A stretch of 64,000 nt of DNA, taken from positions 27,227,516 through 27,291,515 of the forward strand of contig NC_057766.1 of assembly GCF_010389155.1 (NCBI RefSeq), read 5' to 3'. The stretch is from Erigeron canadensis (taxonomy: Eukaryota > Streptophyta > Magnoliopsida > Asterales > Asteraceae). Shown here one piece after another: positions 21,336-33,198 of this stretch. The notes beneath the pieces were generated by a model that saw only the letters and a program-made list of their open reading frames with translations, was not told the origin of the DNA and did no database searches. Numbering within the stretch: the first letter of the stretch is position 1; each line of letters starts with the position of its first letter. Position numbers and translations under genes: made by a program.

Positions 21336-22295
21336 ATGGATCCTAACAGGATCCGAAAACCCAACAACGACCCGAAAATGCTCCTGCGTCTCTCCGAACA
21401 TTTTCTGCAGCGCCGTCATTTCTCCGACTGCCACATATACGCGACCCAAGTTCAAGAAATCGACCCCCATTTCCCGGGGGTCAACCAAATCCTCGCCGTC
21501 GCCGCCGTCCTTCACGCCGCCGCAACACCCACCACCGGAAACTTAACGGACTGGTACAAAATCTTGCAACTTGAACGGTACACAAATAACTCTGAATTAA
21601 TTACTGAAAAATTTAATAAATTGTATGATTTATTAAACCCATCAAAAAACGAATTCCCATTTTCTGATGAAGCTTTTGATGTTGTTTGTGATGCTTGGTT
21701 TTTGTTATCGAATTCTGTTAAGAAATTAGAATTTGATGAAAATTTGTTGAAAAATGCTAGTGGGGTTTGGACTATTTGTCCGTACTGTTATTATGTGTAT
21801 GAGTATGATAAGGAGTATTTAGATTGCTGTTTAGAGTGTGAGAATGATAAATGTGGGAAAGCGTTTACGTGTGTCGAAATCGGTAGGCCCCCGGTCGAGG
21901 TTTTGAGGGCGGGGGAGTATTTGTGTGGAGGGTTTTTGTTGGGTAAGGGGACGGAAGGCGGGTGGAATCCGTTTTTGTGTAAGGGAGTGGCGCGGGACGG
22001 GAATGAGTGTGAGTTTGTGGAAATATCGAGTGATGAAGGGAAGGTGAAAGTGGAGGATGAAGTGTGTAAGAAGAAGGTGAACGGGAGAAGGTTGAAGTCG
22101 GTGGCTAAGAGGACGAAGAAAGTTACCGGTTTGGGGAAAAAAGTGAGGAAAGAAACGAAAAGTGAGGATGATAGTTGCGAGGATGTTGAAGGAACGGTGA
22201 ATGTTGACGGATTGGATTTTTGTGATGGTGGTGACGATGTTCTTGTTAGTGTAGTGCAGAAGGATCAAGGATGGACGGTGGTGGTGCAAGAGTGA
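21336..22295 (+). CDS. J-domain-like/zinc-ribbon protein with lost HPD motif (319 aa)
   Basis: Intronless. Belongs to the plant group of long DnaJ-related proteins with an N-terminal helical region (LLRLSEHFLQRRHFSDCHIY), a J-like domain at about residues 70-127 (TDWYKILQLER ... SDEAFDVVCDAWFLLSNS) and a zinc-ribbon-like segment at about 146-181 (VWTICPYCYYVYEY ... CCLECEN ... CGKAFTC). In a working J-domain the loop reads HPDKN; here residues 101-105 are NPSKN, so both His and Asp needed to stimulate Hsp70 ATPase are gone. The C-terminal third is basic (KKKVNGRRLKSVAKRTKK) then acidic, with possible nuclear targeting. Many relatives carry a DUF3444 domain further on; none is seen here, so this is a short member. 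ATG at 21336 is the first in frame, and the frame is intact, with cysteine spacing kept. It probably acts as a scaffold or regulator and not as a co-chaperone; that is inference. Confidence 0.88.
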   Translation: MDPNRIRKPNNDPKMLLRLSEHFLQRRHFSDCHIYATQVQEIDPHFPGVNQILAVAAVLHAAATPTTGNLTDWYKILQLERYTNNSELITEKFNKLYDLLNPSKNEFPFSDEAFDVVCDAWFLLSNSVKKLEFDENLLKNASGVWTICPYCYYVYEYDKEYLDCCLECENDKCGKAFTCVEIGRPPVEVLRAGEYLCGGFLLGKGTEGGWNPFLCKGVARDGNECEFVEISSDEGKVKVEDEVCKKKVNGRRLKSVAKRTKKVTGLGKKVRKETKSEDDSCEDVEGTVNVDGLDFCDGGDDVLVSVVQKDQGWTVVVQE

Positions 22296-22771
22296 GGCGT
22301 TCTTAGGTACTTATTGGATGTCTTCCGTTATGTACAAAGTTAGTTTTACACGCCTAATTAGTTTTAGGTTAACGAAAGTTGCTTAGTTGGGCTTAGTTTA
22401 GTGTTTTGGTATATCTATAAAAATCGTAGAAATTGTGACAACAGAGCCTTGGTGACAGTGTTCTTGTTGTGCAGTATTGAAAAGTTAGTCTGACTCGAGT
22501 CTAAATTAGGTGAAGGTTTTGCAAAAACATGCTTAATCGAGGTCAGTTTTTGTTAAGGTTAGTAACTATATTGTAAAAATTGAGAGTACTATGGCAGTTT
22601 CATGGTGTTCTTGTTTTTGGAAAAAAGTGTGCAGTATCACATACTTTAATGGAACTGCTATTTTGTTCTAGTTTTTTGTCCATTATTATTGCATTTCCTA
22701 GATTTCCATATTATTATGCTTAATATATGTAGAAATTGTTTTTGTGATGTGTATGAGTATAAATTGTCTTA

Positions 22772-22968
22772 GGGCCCGTTTCTTTTTGTAGTCATTAAGT
22801 GCTGAGTGTATTAAGTGGCTCAATGCATTAAGAATTTCTGTATGTATTAAGTAAAATATAAGTAATTGGTGATTATTTTGTTTATTAAGTCAAGAAAGAA
22901 ACATGAAATTTGATTGAACGATTAAGTTCTTAACTATTAAGTTCATTAAGTAAATATGAAACAAGGCC
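22772..22968. mobile_element. Tourist-like MITE, 197 bp
   Basis: TTA duplications at 22769-22771 and 22969-22971. Ends: GGGCCCGTTTC on the left and GGCCTTGTTTC read from the right. The interior repeats ATTAAGT about ten times on one or other strand, giving it further inverted symmetry. It lies roughly 480 bases downstream of the J-like gene and may fall in its 3' transcribed region. Confidence 0.85.
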
Positions 22969-22971
22969 TTA

Positions 22972-25900
22972 CTATCAGATTACATGAAGTGTGGTTGGTC
23001 GTGTTAGGTAGTTGGTTGGTCTCTTCCTTTCTCCTCGTGCATATGATGTGGATTATGTTGGTATTGAGTTGCCCTTCAAATATAAGAAAGAAATCGAGAC
23101 CATGAATATTGTTTTTGTTATGGCATAACAATGCAATTTCATACATTGAGTAAGCTCAATCTTTGTTATGGTATATCCCATTATTATAAGTATTAGGTTC
23201 AATTTTAGGCATATCATTCCTCCTATTTCTTTTTTTAATGTAAAAAGCTAAAGGGTTACTAGTAAAGTACTATTACTATTTAATCAATTTTGTTGTAAAT
23301 CATGAGGTGTGTAATCGCCTTTTACAACAAGTTTGGTTTCCTGGTTAGTCATTTCTCTATAACGAAGAGAGATGATAATTGTATCTAGCATATACCCGTA
23401 TCACCGCTAGAAACTTTTTAAGTTCAGGAACATATAATCATTGACATCCCGAGTACAGTTGATTTGAAGGTTTGATGTGTATGCTGAATGTTAGGCATCC
23501 GTATGAACTTTCTTCTCCTCATGTAAGATATATGATGTTGCCATAGTTTCTAGTTTTCTACAGGGAAGTATTCTTGCATACATGTTTTACATTGCTTTCT
23601 GCATAAGTTAATTGCTTTTCGAAGGATCTGAAAATCTTTTTTCTGGGACAATGCAGATAGTAAATGTGAGGTTTTTGCTTAACATATTGTAAGATGTGTA
23701 GTTTTGGTTCTAAAAGTTGAAATCTGTATTAGATGTGTGATGGTATAATGTTTTTGTTGACATAAAGTCATAAACTAAGTTTGCTTTTACTATATACTTC
23801 AGAGTTCAGAACTTTAGATTAAATATTTCTATCAGAGGTTAGAGGTGAACATGTTGGGCCAGAAACTGGGCTGGGCCTGATCAGGAATTAAGTCTTCATA
23901 TGTTACAAACCATATAAGGTTATAATTATTATATCTTAGCCCATCTCCAATCATATAATAGTTTTTATATCAAACTTGTTACAATATTTATAATCTTTAG
24001 ATCCGTGTGTCCACACTCCACACGGGGAGTTTAAGTTCACAAATTACAAATATGTAAACACAAAGAGACTACTACTCAGGCAACCTGAGAAAAATTGAGT
24101 CCATGACTTTAATGTATGCAGCTTAGCAGGTATGCCAATGATCTCGGCTATAATTCACACTTCGAATATAAATGCCGTTTACAAAACACACTTGGAATAG
24201 AAAAAAATATGTATAGGCCAGCTTTTAATTGATAACATAAAAATTAAGCCTTGTGTAAAGTGGATAGCTGCCATAAATCGATGTAAATATTGGCATTTCT
24301 CGGACGATACTTGAAATTGAAGACTAGAGATGCGTGTAATTTAAGAACATGAATAGGATAGAATGCCATTTAAAAAGAGGAAAGATCCGTGATGAAGATA
24401 AGTTCGTCCACTTTGTGAGGTTGATTACGGGTTGTACTCGCCTTGTTTTCATCATCCTTTGACAACCCTGAAATTTTCCTATCACGTCTAGGAACTCCAT
24501 CATCCCATCCATTGCATATAACTATTGTTTTAAAAAAGTAAAATAGAACCACATATGCTGAAAATCGGGCTATGTCGTGCATAGCTTTGTCAATGAACAC
24601 TTGGTCTAATGATTCATAAAAAAAAAGGCTTTGCCTCTTGGGAGATCCCATGTTCATATCTGACATTGGCGTTAACCTCCCATTACATATTTAGTCACTG
24701 CGATCATTAGGGAGATGTCAACAACCTTGGTTGCAATGACAAATTCCTACTTACCTACCCTCGAACAACATTTCATTCGCCTCTATCTATATTATGATAT
24801 GAAATTCTCATTTTCATCGATGCATATAAGCAAAGACGCTGAATTAACTAACATTCACCGATAACCAAATATGAGTTGAGGTGGGTGGTGTTTTTAGCCA
24901 CACACAGATCGAAGCTCGGTGTAGCAAAAATTCACGAATTAACCGTATGTTTGTTTAAGGACAAAAATTAAATTAAATTACATGCTTCTAGAGTTGATGA
25001 TTAAGCTATACCAAATTAAAACGATAATGACAAATAAGATCATGCCCAAAGACCTTTTGGGGTGTTTGAAGAGAGAGAAAGGATGTTTGATAATATAGAA
25101 TTGATAAAAGAGACTTTTTAGGGAAGTAAATATTGAAACTTAAAATGTTAAAAAGAAGAATTTATTTTATAATATAGTATACAGATATATATGCTACATA
25201 AAGTGGACTAATATATAATGCATGTAAATCACTTGATTTTCTTACATTTATATTTTAAGTAACTATTAATTATCTAATAAGAGAAAGAAAGTAAAAGCAG
25301 CGTTATCTAACAATCAATATTATAATTCTCACATGTTTATATAATTCAAAAGCATGTGCTTTTGTATATGAATCGAAGAAAATCTTTTAAATTCGCTTTT
25401 ACTAAGACATAACTGGTCGGCTTTTTCTAGGCTTGAATGTAATTTTTTCAAAAGGGAGTTACGAATTTTAGCTTCAGTTGTCCCCTAATTTGTTTCTTAA
25501 TTTCAGCAAATCCTATATACCTTACACAGTCAAGAGATAGTTGTTTTTTGACACGGCAGATCACTCCCACGCCTGCTAAAACTAAAAGACACCCAAACAC
25601 ATCACTTAAGAATTTTAGTGACTAGTGAGCTTAAGTTAACTTTGTTCTGTATATAAAGGATTACTATACTAGTATACCGTTCATTATTTAAAGCTACTTT
25701 TTAAATTATAAAATCTAATTGTTTATTATGAACTAGTAAGGCATAAGATATAAAATACACGCACTTTAAAACGGTGCATTACCTGAAATAACAAGGTCAA
25801 TTGTTAAAATAATCGATATAATGTACATTCACTTTCTATTTAATTAGCAATTAGAAAGTTGTCCCCGATTACAATTTGGGTAACATTTCTCCAAATAACT

Positions 25901-26313
25901 GTAATTATCGATTAACGTAAACAATTGCTTTTAAAGTTTCTCAGTAAAATCATTTTAATGCAAGTTACTTAGTTAAGAAGATATAGTTTACGTACATACC
26001 AACTTTTCATATCCTTAAAATTGAATTGAAAATACGTATTCGAGTCGATATAAATCAGATTAATACTTTATGAATATAACCCACTAAAGAAATCAATAAC
26101 CCAAATAAAAGAATGACAATTCTTTAGATAAGGGTACCATCAGATCCAGAAATTTAAGTGAAAAGGGGAAAAAAAATTATTGGCCATGAACATGTCCAAA
26201 AAACAACCAACGCAGCAATAAAGTTATAAAAAACCTTCCAAACAGCAAATATACAACTGCGAAAAATACAAAATCAAATGATTTTAAATACTTCAAAAGA
26301 CCACTTGCTTGAT
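22972..26313. other. Intergenic DNA, no gene recognised
   Basis: About 3.3 kb, AT-rich. Short open frames on the minus strand at 24324-24666 (for example a 98-codon frame starting MSDMNMGSPKRQ) resemble nothing I know and may be debris of a mobile element. The word CAGATCCAGAAATTT near 26140 resembles hAT-type termini and may be one end of the relic that follows. No RNA gene found. Confidence 0.45.
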
Positions 26314-26327
26314 TTTGGTGAGAACCA

Positions 26328-26753
26328 TTAGCTCCTTCCTTTGTCCGCTTGGTTCTTTGCATAATCACCACATAAGTAACAACACAAGCAACATGCTTTG
26401 TCCGCTTTTACACTATACTCTAACCAATTACCATACTTCCCAAACCACTCCATAGAAAAACGTCTTCTCTTATTCCCTATAATTCTCATTGGGAATGTAT
26501 GACCACGTGGTTGACATGGTCCATTAACCCAATATTTTCTTCTTATTTCATATCTTTGATTAGAATGATAATCCAAAATACGTATCTTATCAATGGGATA
26601 CCAAGAAAGATTATCCAAATCATCTAATTTAGGTATTGTAGGTGTAGAAATTTTTGGTGGTCTCTATATATTACTAGCCATATTATTATATGAAGATTTT
26701 ACGCTAATACCGTCACTTGACGATGGTTCTTTTATTTTGAGATACTTTTCCAT
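26328..26753 (-). pseudogene. hAT-type transposase N-terminus with TTF zinc finger, truncated
   Basis: The frame starts at ATG 26753 (MEKYLKIKEPSSS), meets a TAG at 26666-26664, and continues through DNLSWYPIDKIRILDYHSNQ, YWVNGPCQPRGHTFP, RRFSMEWFGKYGNWLEYSVK and ACCLCCYLCG. This is the TTF-type zinc finger that opens the plant ZMYM1-like/hAT transposase family, with GPCQP, the W..YGNWLEYS block and the C..CY pair intact. After a stop at about 26328 the family sequence is lost; the DDE core and hAT dimerisation domain are absent. It is a broken relic and not a host gene. Confidence 0.8.
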
Positions 26754-28000
26754 TATTCCTAACAAATAAATAAAAAAAACAAGTATATGACTAATACATA
26801 ATTTAACAACTCACAAAAAACATATTACATTATTACATTACTAATTAATCTCTAACTTCTAATAATAAATTTTATAACAAATTAGTATGGGCCTAAACTA
26901 AAAAAAAAAAATTCAATTGGGCTTGGTTTTTGAGAGTGGGCCTGTGCCCCCTGGTTGTACACAATCAAGTGAGGCTGGCTTACCTCTCTATCCTGCTTAA
27001 AAATTGAGTCTTGTTGATGTTGTAATTTATAAAAATACATTTGGTTATTGCATTATCTTCACAAATATACATTATACATTAGGTTATTTCATTTTGTTTA
27101 TTGTAACATTTGATCATTGGAATATTTTGTCTTGAAAATGCTAAATGCAACTTTTTGGTCTACATTTAACGTTCATAAAAAATTTATACTGTTTTGGTAA
27201 GTATACAACTATTAGAATCTCATCCTCTAAATTTTATGATAAGTGCACAATTATTTAATGAACCTTAATGACAATTGTAAAGCTCGCGTTTGTCAAAACC
27301 TTTTTATTTTAATTTATTGATTTAATAAGATTCCGAAACATTGGTAGATGTTTGTACCTAAATTATAACGATAGTGTTAGACTACACAATTTCCTTCTTA
27401 ATATTGTACCAAAACACACAAAACAAAGCAAACTCAATCAAATAAGTCACTTAAGGTCTTAAGAATGACACATAATCAAATAAGTACAATTAGAAGTAAA
27501 GAAAACGCATCATTATTTTACATAATCTTAAAAACATGAATAATTAGGCATGGGTTGATTTGTATTGATCATGTAATTTACATGAAAGTGGAAGTGTTTT
27601 GGTAGGTCAATTTTATGACCATAGGTTACATCAAAGGGAACACAATATGACTCTTTATTCTTTATTACATCTTTCCTTTCTCCTCCTTTTGGATTTATGT
27701 CTTGCATCTGGAATTTATTGATGTTGACAAATAATGGAGACAAAGGAACACTCAAATCGCTTTGGTCATATGAGTGATGCTTTTCTTTTGTACTCTTCTT
27801 ACATTCATTCAAACTTTAATAGCTTTGAACATATTGTAGTAAATAAATTTCCTTTTTTTTCAAATAGAAATCCCTAAAATGGTGTGAAAAACCCTGTGAT
27901 TTTTTTTTTTCGTTTGTTTTAACAACATTAAAATTTTATGATAAAAAAGCTAGTAAAAAAACTAGCCAACACATAAAGACACAGTCCGGTATAGAATATT
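26754..28000. other. Intergenic DNA, no gene recognised
   Basis: Includes a stretch with GGGCCTGTGCCCCCTGG near 26940, possibly an outer part of the hAT relic, and a 94-codon minus-strand frame at 27528-27812 with no recognised similarity. Nothing else supported. Confidence 0.4.
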
Positions 28001-28009
28001 AAAAAAAGA

Positions 28010-28182
28010 GAAAAGTGAGTATGGGCTGTTATGCATCCAACTTGGGTGGAAAAACCCCTCACATATTAATAAATTAATATTTTGAATAAATGTTTGGCCC
28101 CTATGATTTTTATGGTTTAAAAAAAGGTATATGAAAAATTTTTACCCAATTTAAATGCCTAACAGCTTCATATTCCCTTCCC
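28010..28182. mobile_element. Palindromic MITE, diverged relative of the one at 29594
   Basis: Arms GAGTATGGGCTGTTATGCATC ... and, from the right, AAGGGAATATGAAGCTGTTAGG ... pair with each other through CCAACTTGGGT / AATTGGGTAAAAA. The middle phrase TTTGGCCCCTATGATTTTTATGG is shared with 29691-29713. Exact borders were not fixed. Confidence 0.55.
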
Positions 28183-28461
28183 CCATTAAAAAATTATACA
28201 TGTATGTATCATTTATAAATTTGTTTTTTTAAGGGAAAAGAACTAAAATCATTGTACATGCATTTGTTTTGTTTGATAAAACTCATCAGTAATAAAAATT
28301 TTACTCCGTATCTTATGAAAGGTAGAACCAAATCCGAAGTGACCAAAATGTCCCCATTCTAACACTACCTTTTAAGAAAAGGTTCACGTCTTTTAACTTT
28401 ATTTCAAAAAAGATGTTTTCCTTTTTATTATGTGTCTTCATTTCCTGTTTCATATCATCTA

Positions 28462-29271
28462 CAATAGAATCTCTATAAATTAATACTCGATAAATTAATA
28501 ACTTCGATAAAATTAATAATTTGTCTGGTCCCAACTTGGGACCAGTACAAAATTAGACACCAATCAATAAAATAATAAGATAATAACTTTTTTAAAACCC
28601 TAAGGTAAAAATATAAGTCACATCAAAACTATAAATTAATAATTCATTAAATATTTCAAAATTTTAATATTGTTTAGTAAAAAATGAATCTTTATTCACT
28701 TATTTTTTTTAAACTTTATATCTATGTTGAATATATATTTAAATTTCTACATTGCACTTAATAGTTGAGACATTGTCGCAACAAAAAGTTGTGAGGAGTT
28801 GTTAGCCGCTTATAATTTTTCTTTCCGAGTAATCGATTTCAAAAATTACTATATCATCCTCAACTTCATCATCAACTAGATTTTGAACAGTATCCATCAC
28901 AAATTCTTCAATGCTTTGAATATCAAAACATTCATTATTTTCACCAGGACAATCTCGCAACTCATTCACATCCGTTTTGTGCTAATAATGCATACCCATA
29001 ATCAAGCTCTCAAGTTCACAAATGTCTTCTTCATAGTTTACATCAATTAAATTACTTGAGCCGATTAAATTCATGGAACGAATTTTATCGTGTTGAAAGC
29101 AAATTTGCTTTGGACTTTTGTGTCATTTAATGTGTGAATGTACATTTGATATGGAAATTTTAAAGTGATACATGAACCTCTTTAAATTTATAATTTATCG
29201 ATATAATAATATCTCGATAATTTAATAAAATATCTCGATCCCAACATTATTAATTTATAAAGGTTTTACTG
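28462..29271 (-). mobile_element. pogo/Lemi-type (Tc1/mariner superfamily) element, internally deleted
   Basis: TA duplications at 28460-28461 and 29272-29273. The ends are CAATAGAATCTCTATAAATT on the left and CAGTAAAACCTTTATAAATT from the right, both followed by AATA. The right form is very close to the CAGTAAAACCTCTATAAATT termini of the Arabidopsis Emigrant/Lemi family. Further CGATAAATTAATA repeats lie inside each end. A C-terminal piece of pogo-type transposase remains on the minus strand (separate entry). At 810 bp it is a deletion derivative. Confidence 0.85.
28802..29074 (-). pseudogene. pogo-type transposase, C-terminal fragment
   Basis: One frame from ATG 29074 to TAA 28804-28802, 90 codons, interrupted by TAG at 28984-28982. 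The chain is acidic: LIDVNYEEDICELESLIMGM, then DVNELRDCPGENNECFDIQS, then IEEFVDTVQNLVDDEVEDDI. This acidic tail, with GENNEC and the repeated Glu/Asp blocks, resembles the region after the DDE domain in plant pogo/Tigger transposases. The helix-turn-helix, CENP-B-like and catalytic domains are missing. Confidence 0.65.
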
Positions 29272-29457
29272 TATTATCAAAGCCATTCATGTTCGTATTA
29301 GTTAGTTTTAGTATTTTACCATTATTTTTGTATTTCTCATATAATCATCACAAAAAAATTATGTTAAATTATATGAAGACTTTTAACTTCGGGTGATGAT
29401 CTTGTTCCATACTTTCATTTTGACATCAATTTTACGTTAGTAAAATGAACTTTTTAC

Positions 29458-29683
29458 ATATAATAATATTATATATATAAGGGAACAGTGAATATAAGAC
29501 TGTCCAGCATTTAAGTTTATGTGTGAAATTCTTCACATACAAATTTTCTAATATTTTTTGACTAATGAATATATAATAATATTATATATATAAGGGAACA
29601 GTGAATATAAGACTGTCCAACATCATAGTTTATGTGTGAAATCCTTCACATACAAATTTTTTAATATTTTTTGATTAATGAAT
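29458..29683. repeat. 113-bp direct tandem duplication
   Basis: Two adjacent copies, 29458-29570 and 29571-29683, differing at only a few bases. Each starts ATATAATAATATTATATATA and ends ATTTTTTGA.TAATGA. The unit includes the target-duplication sequence and the left arm of the MITE at 29594-29781. Confidence 0.9.
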
Positions 29684-29781
29684 ATATTTTTGGGCCCCCA
29701 TGAATTTTATGGATAAAAAAAACAATATGTGAGTATTTCACATCTAAACTTAAATACTTAACAGCCTTATATTACCAACCC
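29594..29781. mobile_element. Mutator-type MITE with duplicated left arm
   Basis: GGG ... CCC ends. Left arm GGGAACAGTGAATATAAGAC ..., right arm from the other strand GGGTTGGTAATATAAGGCTG ..., both continuing through ATTTAAGTTTA and TGTGAAA. Flanks TATATATAA (29585-29593 and 29782-29790) are a 9-bp direct match, though of low complexity. The left arm with its flank is present once more at 29458-29570. Confidence 0.7.
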
Positions 29782-29790
29782 TATATATAA

Positions 29791-32430
29791 TATGTACCCA
29801 GTCCTGTTTTGCATGTAAAGATAGTTTTATTTTATCGTCATTAAAAGGTGAAAAGGTTGCTTTTAAAAAACCTCGAGGATCAAACCTTAACATATGTCTC
29901 CAAAATCAAAAGGTTTTTTTCACTTGATCTCACCCTAAAATTTTGCATATAATTTAATCATATACTAGATTTTAGATCCGTATCCAACACTAGATACGGG
30001 TTTACGATATTAACAATATTATATCTTCATACAATTAAATCATAAAAACTTATAGTTTTGAAGATATATATTAGTGTTATACTTTGCAAGTTTTAGTACA
30101 ATAATCATAAGCTCGTTACTGTCATTATTAGTCGAGACATATTAATGGAACTGTTTGTCCTTCCACAAGGCACATGTTATAATAATTTCTTAATTATAGA
30201 ATACTTTGACCAAGTTGTACTCATAATGCGATATTATTATGAAAGGTAATTTAAAATTAATATATAAACATACTTGTATTCATATACTTGACATTCAAGT
30301 ATATGTATTTGATCATGATACGAACTCATAACGCGCATAGGTTTATTTTCAATCACCTATCTTATGATAATTAGATAACAATTATGATTGTTTTTATATT
30401 TTTTGATAATATTTGAGTGACAACTGTAACTTTAAAAATTATTATGCAAAATTAATATATATAAAAAAGGAGAAAATCATGTACCTTTTTGATTAAAGAT
30501 TGAATGAATCTTGAATGAAGTTCATATTGATTTGGATTTAGTATTCAAGTAACTCTCTGTTGTAAATCGTGTTTTGTTTTGTGGTCGTCTCATGTTTTGT
30601 GATAACTAAATATTAAACTTTATAATTTATAAAAATCTAATCTAATATTTGTGAATAAGTCCTTAGGTTTTGAAATAAACTTATATAGACAATATTTGTG
30701 TGTTGAAATTTTTTTTAATTAACTAAATGATTGTAACTTTTAAAAAATTCTCTCATGGCTAAAAATAAATATAAATTAAGTATTCAAGGCTAAAAAGTGT
30801 AAATTGTTGATGAAAAACAAAAAAGTGTAAATTAATGAGACTTTTTCTACAAATTAATATAAATACTAATATAATAATATATTTGGATAGTGATTATTAT
30901 GATATTTAATTTGTAATTAATTTAAATGATGACATAAGCGAAAATCAATTTGATAAAATTGAACAACTTGATTGGTTAATAAGTAATTAGTTTAACTGTC
31001 TTATAATATATATTAAGATAAGATATTGTATATATTTTATTTATAAAGAAAAGTTGGATATAGTGGAGGTGCTATGAACAAAGATTTTCGCACGAAAAAA
31101 AGCAACTTTATTCACATGAAATGAGAAATTATAAAAAAAGAAATACCACTAATAAATGTTCATGTAATAATCGAATGTGCCGTAAAATCATTGCTGTTCA
31201 CTCTTTGCCCTTTCCATTCATTTCTACTTTCCACTTTCATTCATTTCTACTTTTACAATCGACATGTTTTGGTGTTGTCACGTACATATTGTAAGACATT
31301 CAATTTGTATTAGTGTTTTCACAATATTTTGACCCATGACATTCATTTAGTACTTGGGCACGTTATTGTCAATGACAGATCTAGAAATTTGTATTAGAGT
31401 ATGCAATATCAGTTTTAACACGTGTATATATACAGTGTGCACTACACTTTTTTTTTTTTCCTTTTCAAAAACCGAAAATTTAACACTAGTACTTTTTTTG
31501 GGTGAGATCAAGTGGAAAGACCGATGATTTATAAATTTGATCAACCGATGATGTTACAGATTATAAGACATAATTCTACAAAAATACCATTTTATCAATT
31601 TCGGTTTTGTTAATTGCTTAGGTCTATGAATGTATCTTAAAACTCGTACAATATAAATCGCTATGAAGGCACCCTTTTATCAACGTGTTAAAAGAAAATC
31701 TGCATTCGTTTAAGCAAACGTAGTTTTCAGTCTATATGAAATTATTAATCAACATAATGAATGACTGGACATATATATGATTATTAATAATATAAGAGGT
31801 TTTGGTCCCATATTGTACATTCTATGAGCCCAATAATAATAATGTTCAAAGTACTAAAAGTTATTATAAATAATGTTATAGAAGAGTACCGAATGCATTG
31901 TTAAATGTACTTTGTCTACACTCTTGAGCCTGCAAATAATAAACTTCACTGAAGAAGGATTTAACGGTGCCAGTTTTTGTTGATATTATTGATAATGGCA
32001 TTTGTACGATGGTTGTATCAAAGCATCTTATCTAGTGTAAATGAAGACAAAGAACCAAGGTGTTCTACAAAATGAAAGCTCAAGAGGTAAAAATGTAATC
32101 AAGGTACAAAGTCTAAAAGAACAAAGAACAAATCATAGACGATGTATTAATTATCATTAGGATTAGCTAATATAGTGTAATATATTAACAAGTCTATTAT
32201 CTTAAACTGGATATGTATGTCCTCTCGATTTTAAGACTAATAAAGAATAATAACAATTATCATAAAAAGGTCACTTTTGAAGAATGTATGACCAATTGGT
32301 TTTTATTTTTAAACAATATAATTAGGATTGAATTTTTTAAGAAATGCATGTCCAAATTAAGATCCAAATGGCCAAATCACTTATATGCACAGTAGGCATA
32401 AGTATTACTTTATTTTTTTTTAATGTGTAA
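29791..32430. other. Intergenic AT-rich DNA, no gene recognised
   Basis: About 2.6 kb with no credible coding region or RNA gene. GACAGATCTAGAAATTT near 31376 resembles the end of a hAT-type element, but no partner end was found. Confidence 0.45.
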
Positions 32431-32435
32431 TTCCT

Positions 32436-32763
32436 AGTTAGCTCACACCTGCCTTATAAGTTACAAGCAAGAGGTTTTGGGTTTAAGATTTGAGAAGTAC
32501 ATAGGAAGTCTTTCTATGATGGTTTGACTTGAGTATACCCAGGTTCAAGTCTTAGGAGGCAGGGTTTACCCTTATTGATCGTCGTGCCTTCGGGCGGATT
32601 AGTAGGAGGTTTTCCCCCCATCGGGTATTTGAAATAGGCATTTCTACTTTGAGGGAGCTCTCTAACACGGACTCGATTAAGATAACGTATGTTAGACCTC
32701 CCGCTGCCGAATCGCGACACGAAATTCACAAGCGAAATTCACCTTTAAAAAAAAAAAAAAAAA
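32436..32763 (+). mobile_element. SINE-like retroelement with poly(A) tail
   Basis: A tRNA-like head begins near TAGTTAGCTCACACCTGCC and GGGTTTAAGATT. A second B-box-like word CCCAGGTTCAAGTC lies at about 32538. The body is clearly richer in GC than its flanks, and the element ends in GCGAAATTCACCTTT followed by about 15 A (32749-32763). The 3' part from AGCTCTCTAACACGGAC to the A run recurs at about 45700-45810. No clear target duplication was seen, so the 5' border is approximate. Confidence 0.6.
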
Positions 32764-33198
32764 CTTTTTCTACATTTGGAAGATGCATTTTTTTATTTGG
32801 TTTTGTAGGTGTATTCGATTCAGTAATTAGTTGAAATTCGAAACTAGCTTATCTTCTGTCCCCTCCGTGTACCATATCAGTATATGGTGCAATAATCAAA
32901 CCGCTATGACTTTGTTATTACTTTTTTAATGATTCACAAGTTCATGTAAGCATTCATTTATTTACTCAATTTGATTTGTTTGGCACACGATAATAACACT
33001 TAATTAGTAAAGTAACAAAAGTAACAACCGTATCCGTTCATGTCTTTTGCGAGATATAGTGGAGATGAAATTTAGACAATCATATCTTTACCCTAATTAG
33101 ATAAAAAGACCGAGTTCATTTTATAAAGAGTGTAAATTGAATCCTTAATCTTTTATCTTAAATGATTTTCCATTTGGCCAATCCTACTTGTTAATACT

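Noticed and set aside
21831..22289. 152-codon frame opposite the J-like gene
   Set aside because: Antisense shadow of a clearly better supported coding region.
24324..24666. Overlapping minus-strand frames of 62 and 98 codons
   Set aside because: No recognised domain, no conserved splice context, and AT-rich codon use like the surroundings; not supported as a gene.
27528..27812. 94-codon minus-strand frame
   Set aside because: No similarity I can name and no gene context; probably chance or transposon debris.
31370..31400. Possible hAT end GACAGATCTAGAAATTT
   Set aside because: No matching second end or 8-bp duplication found.
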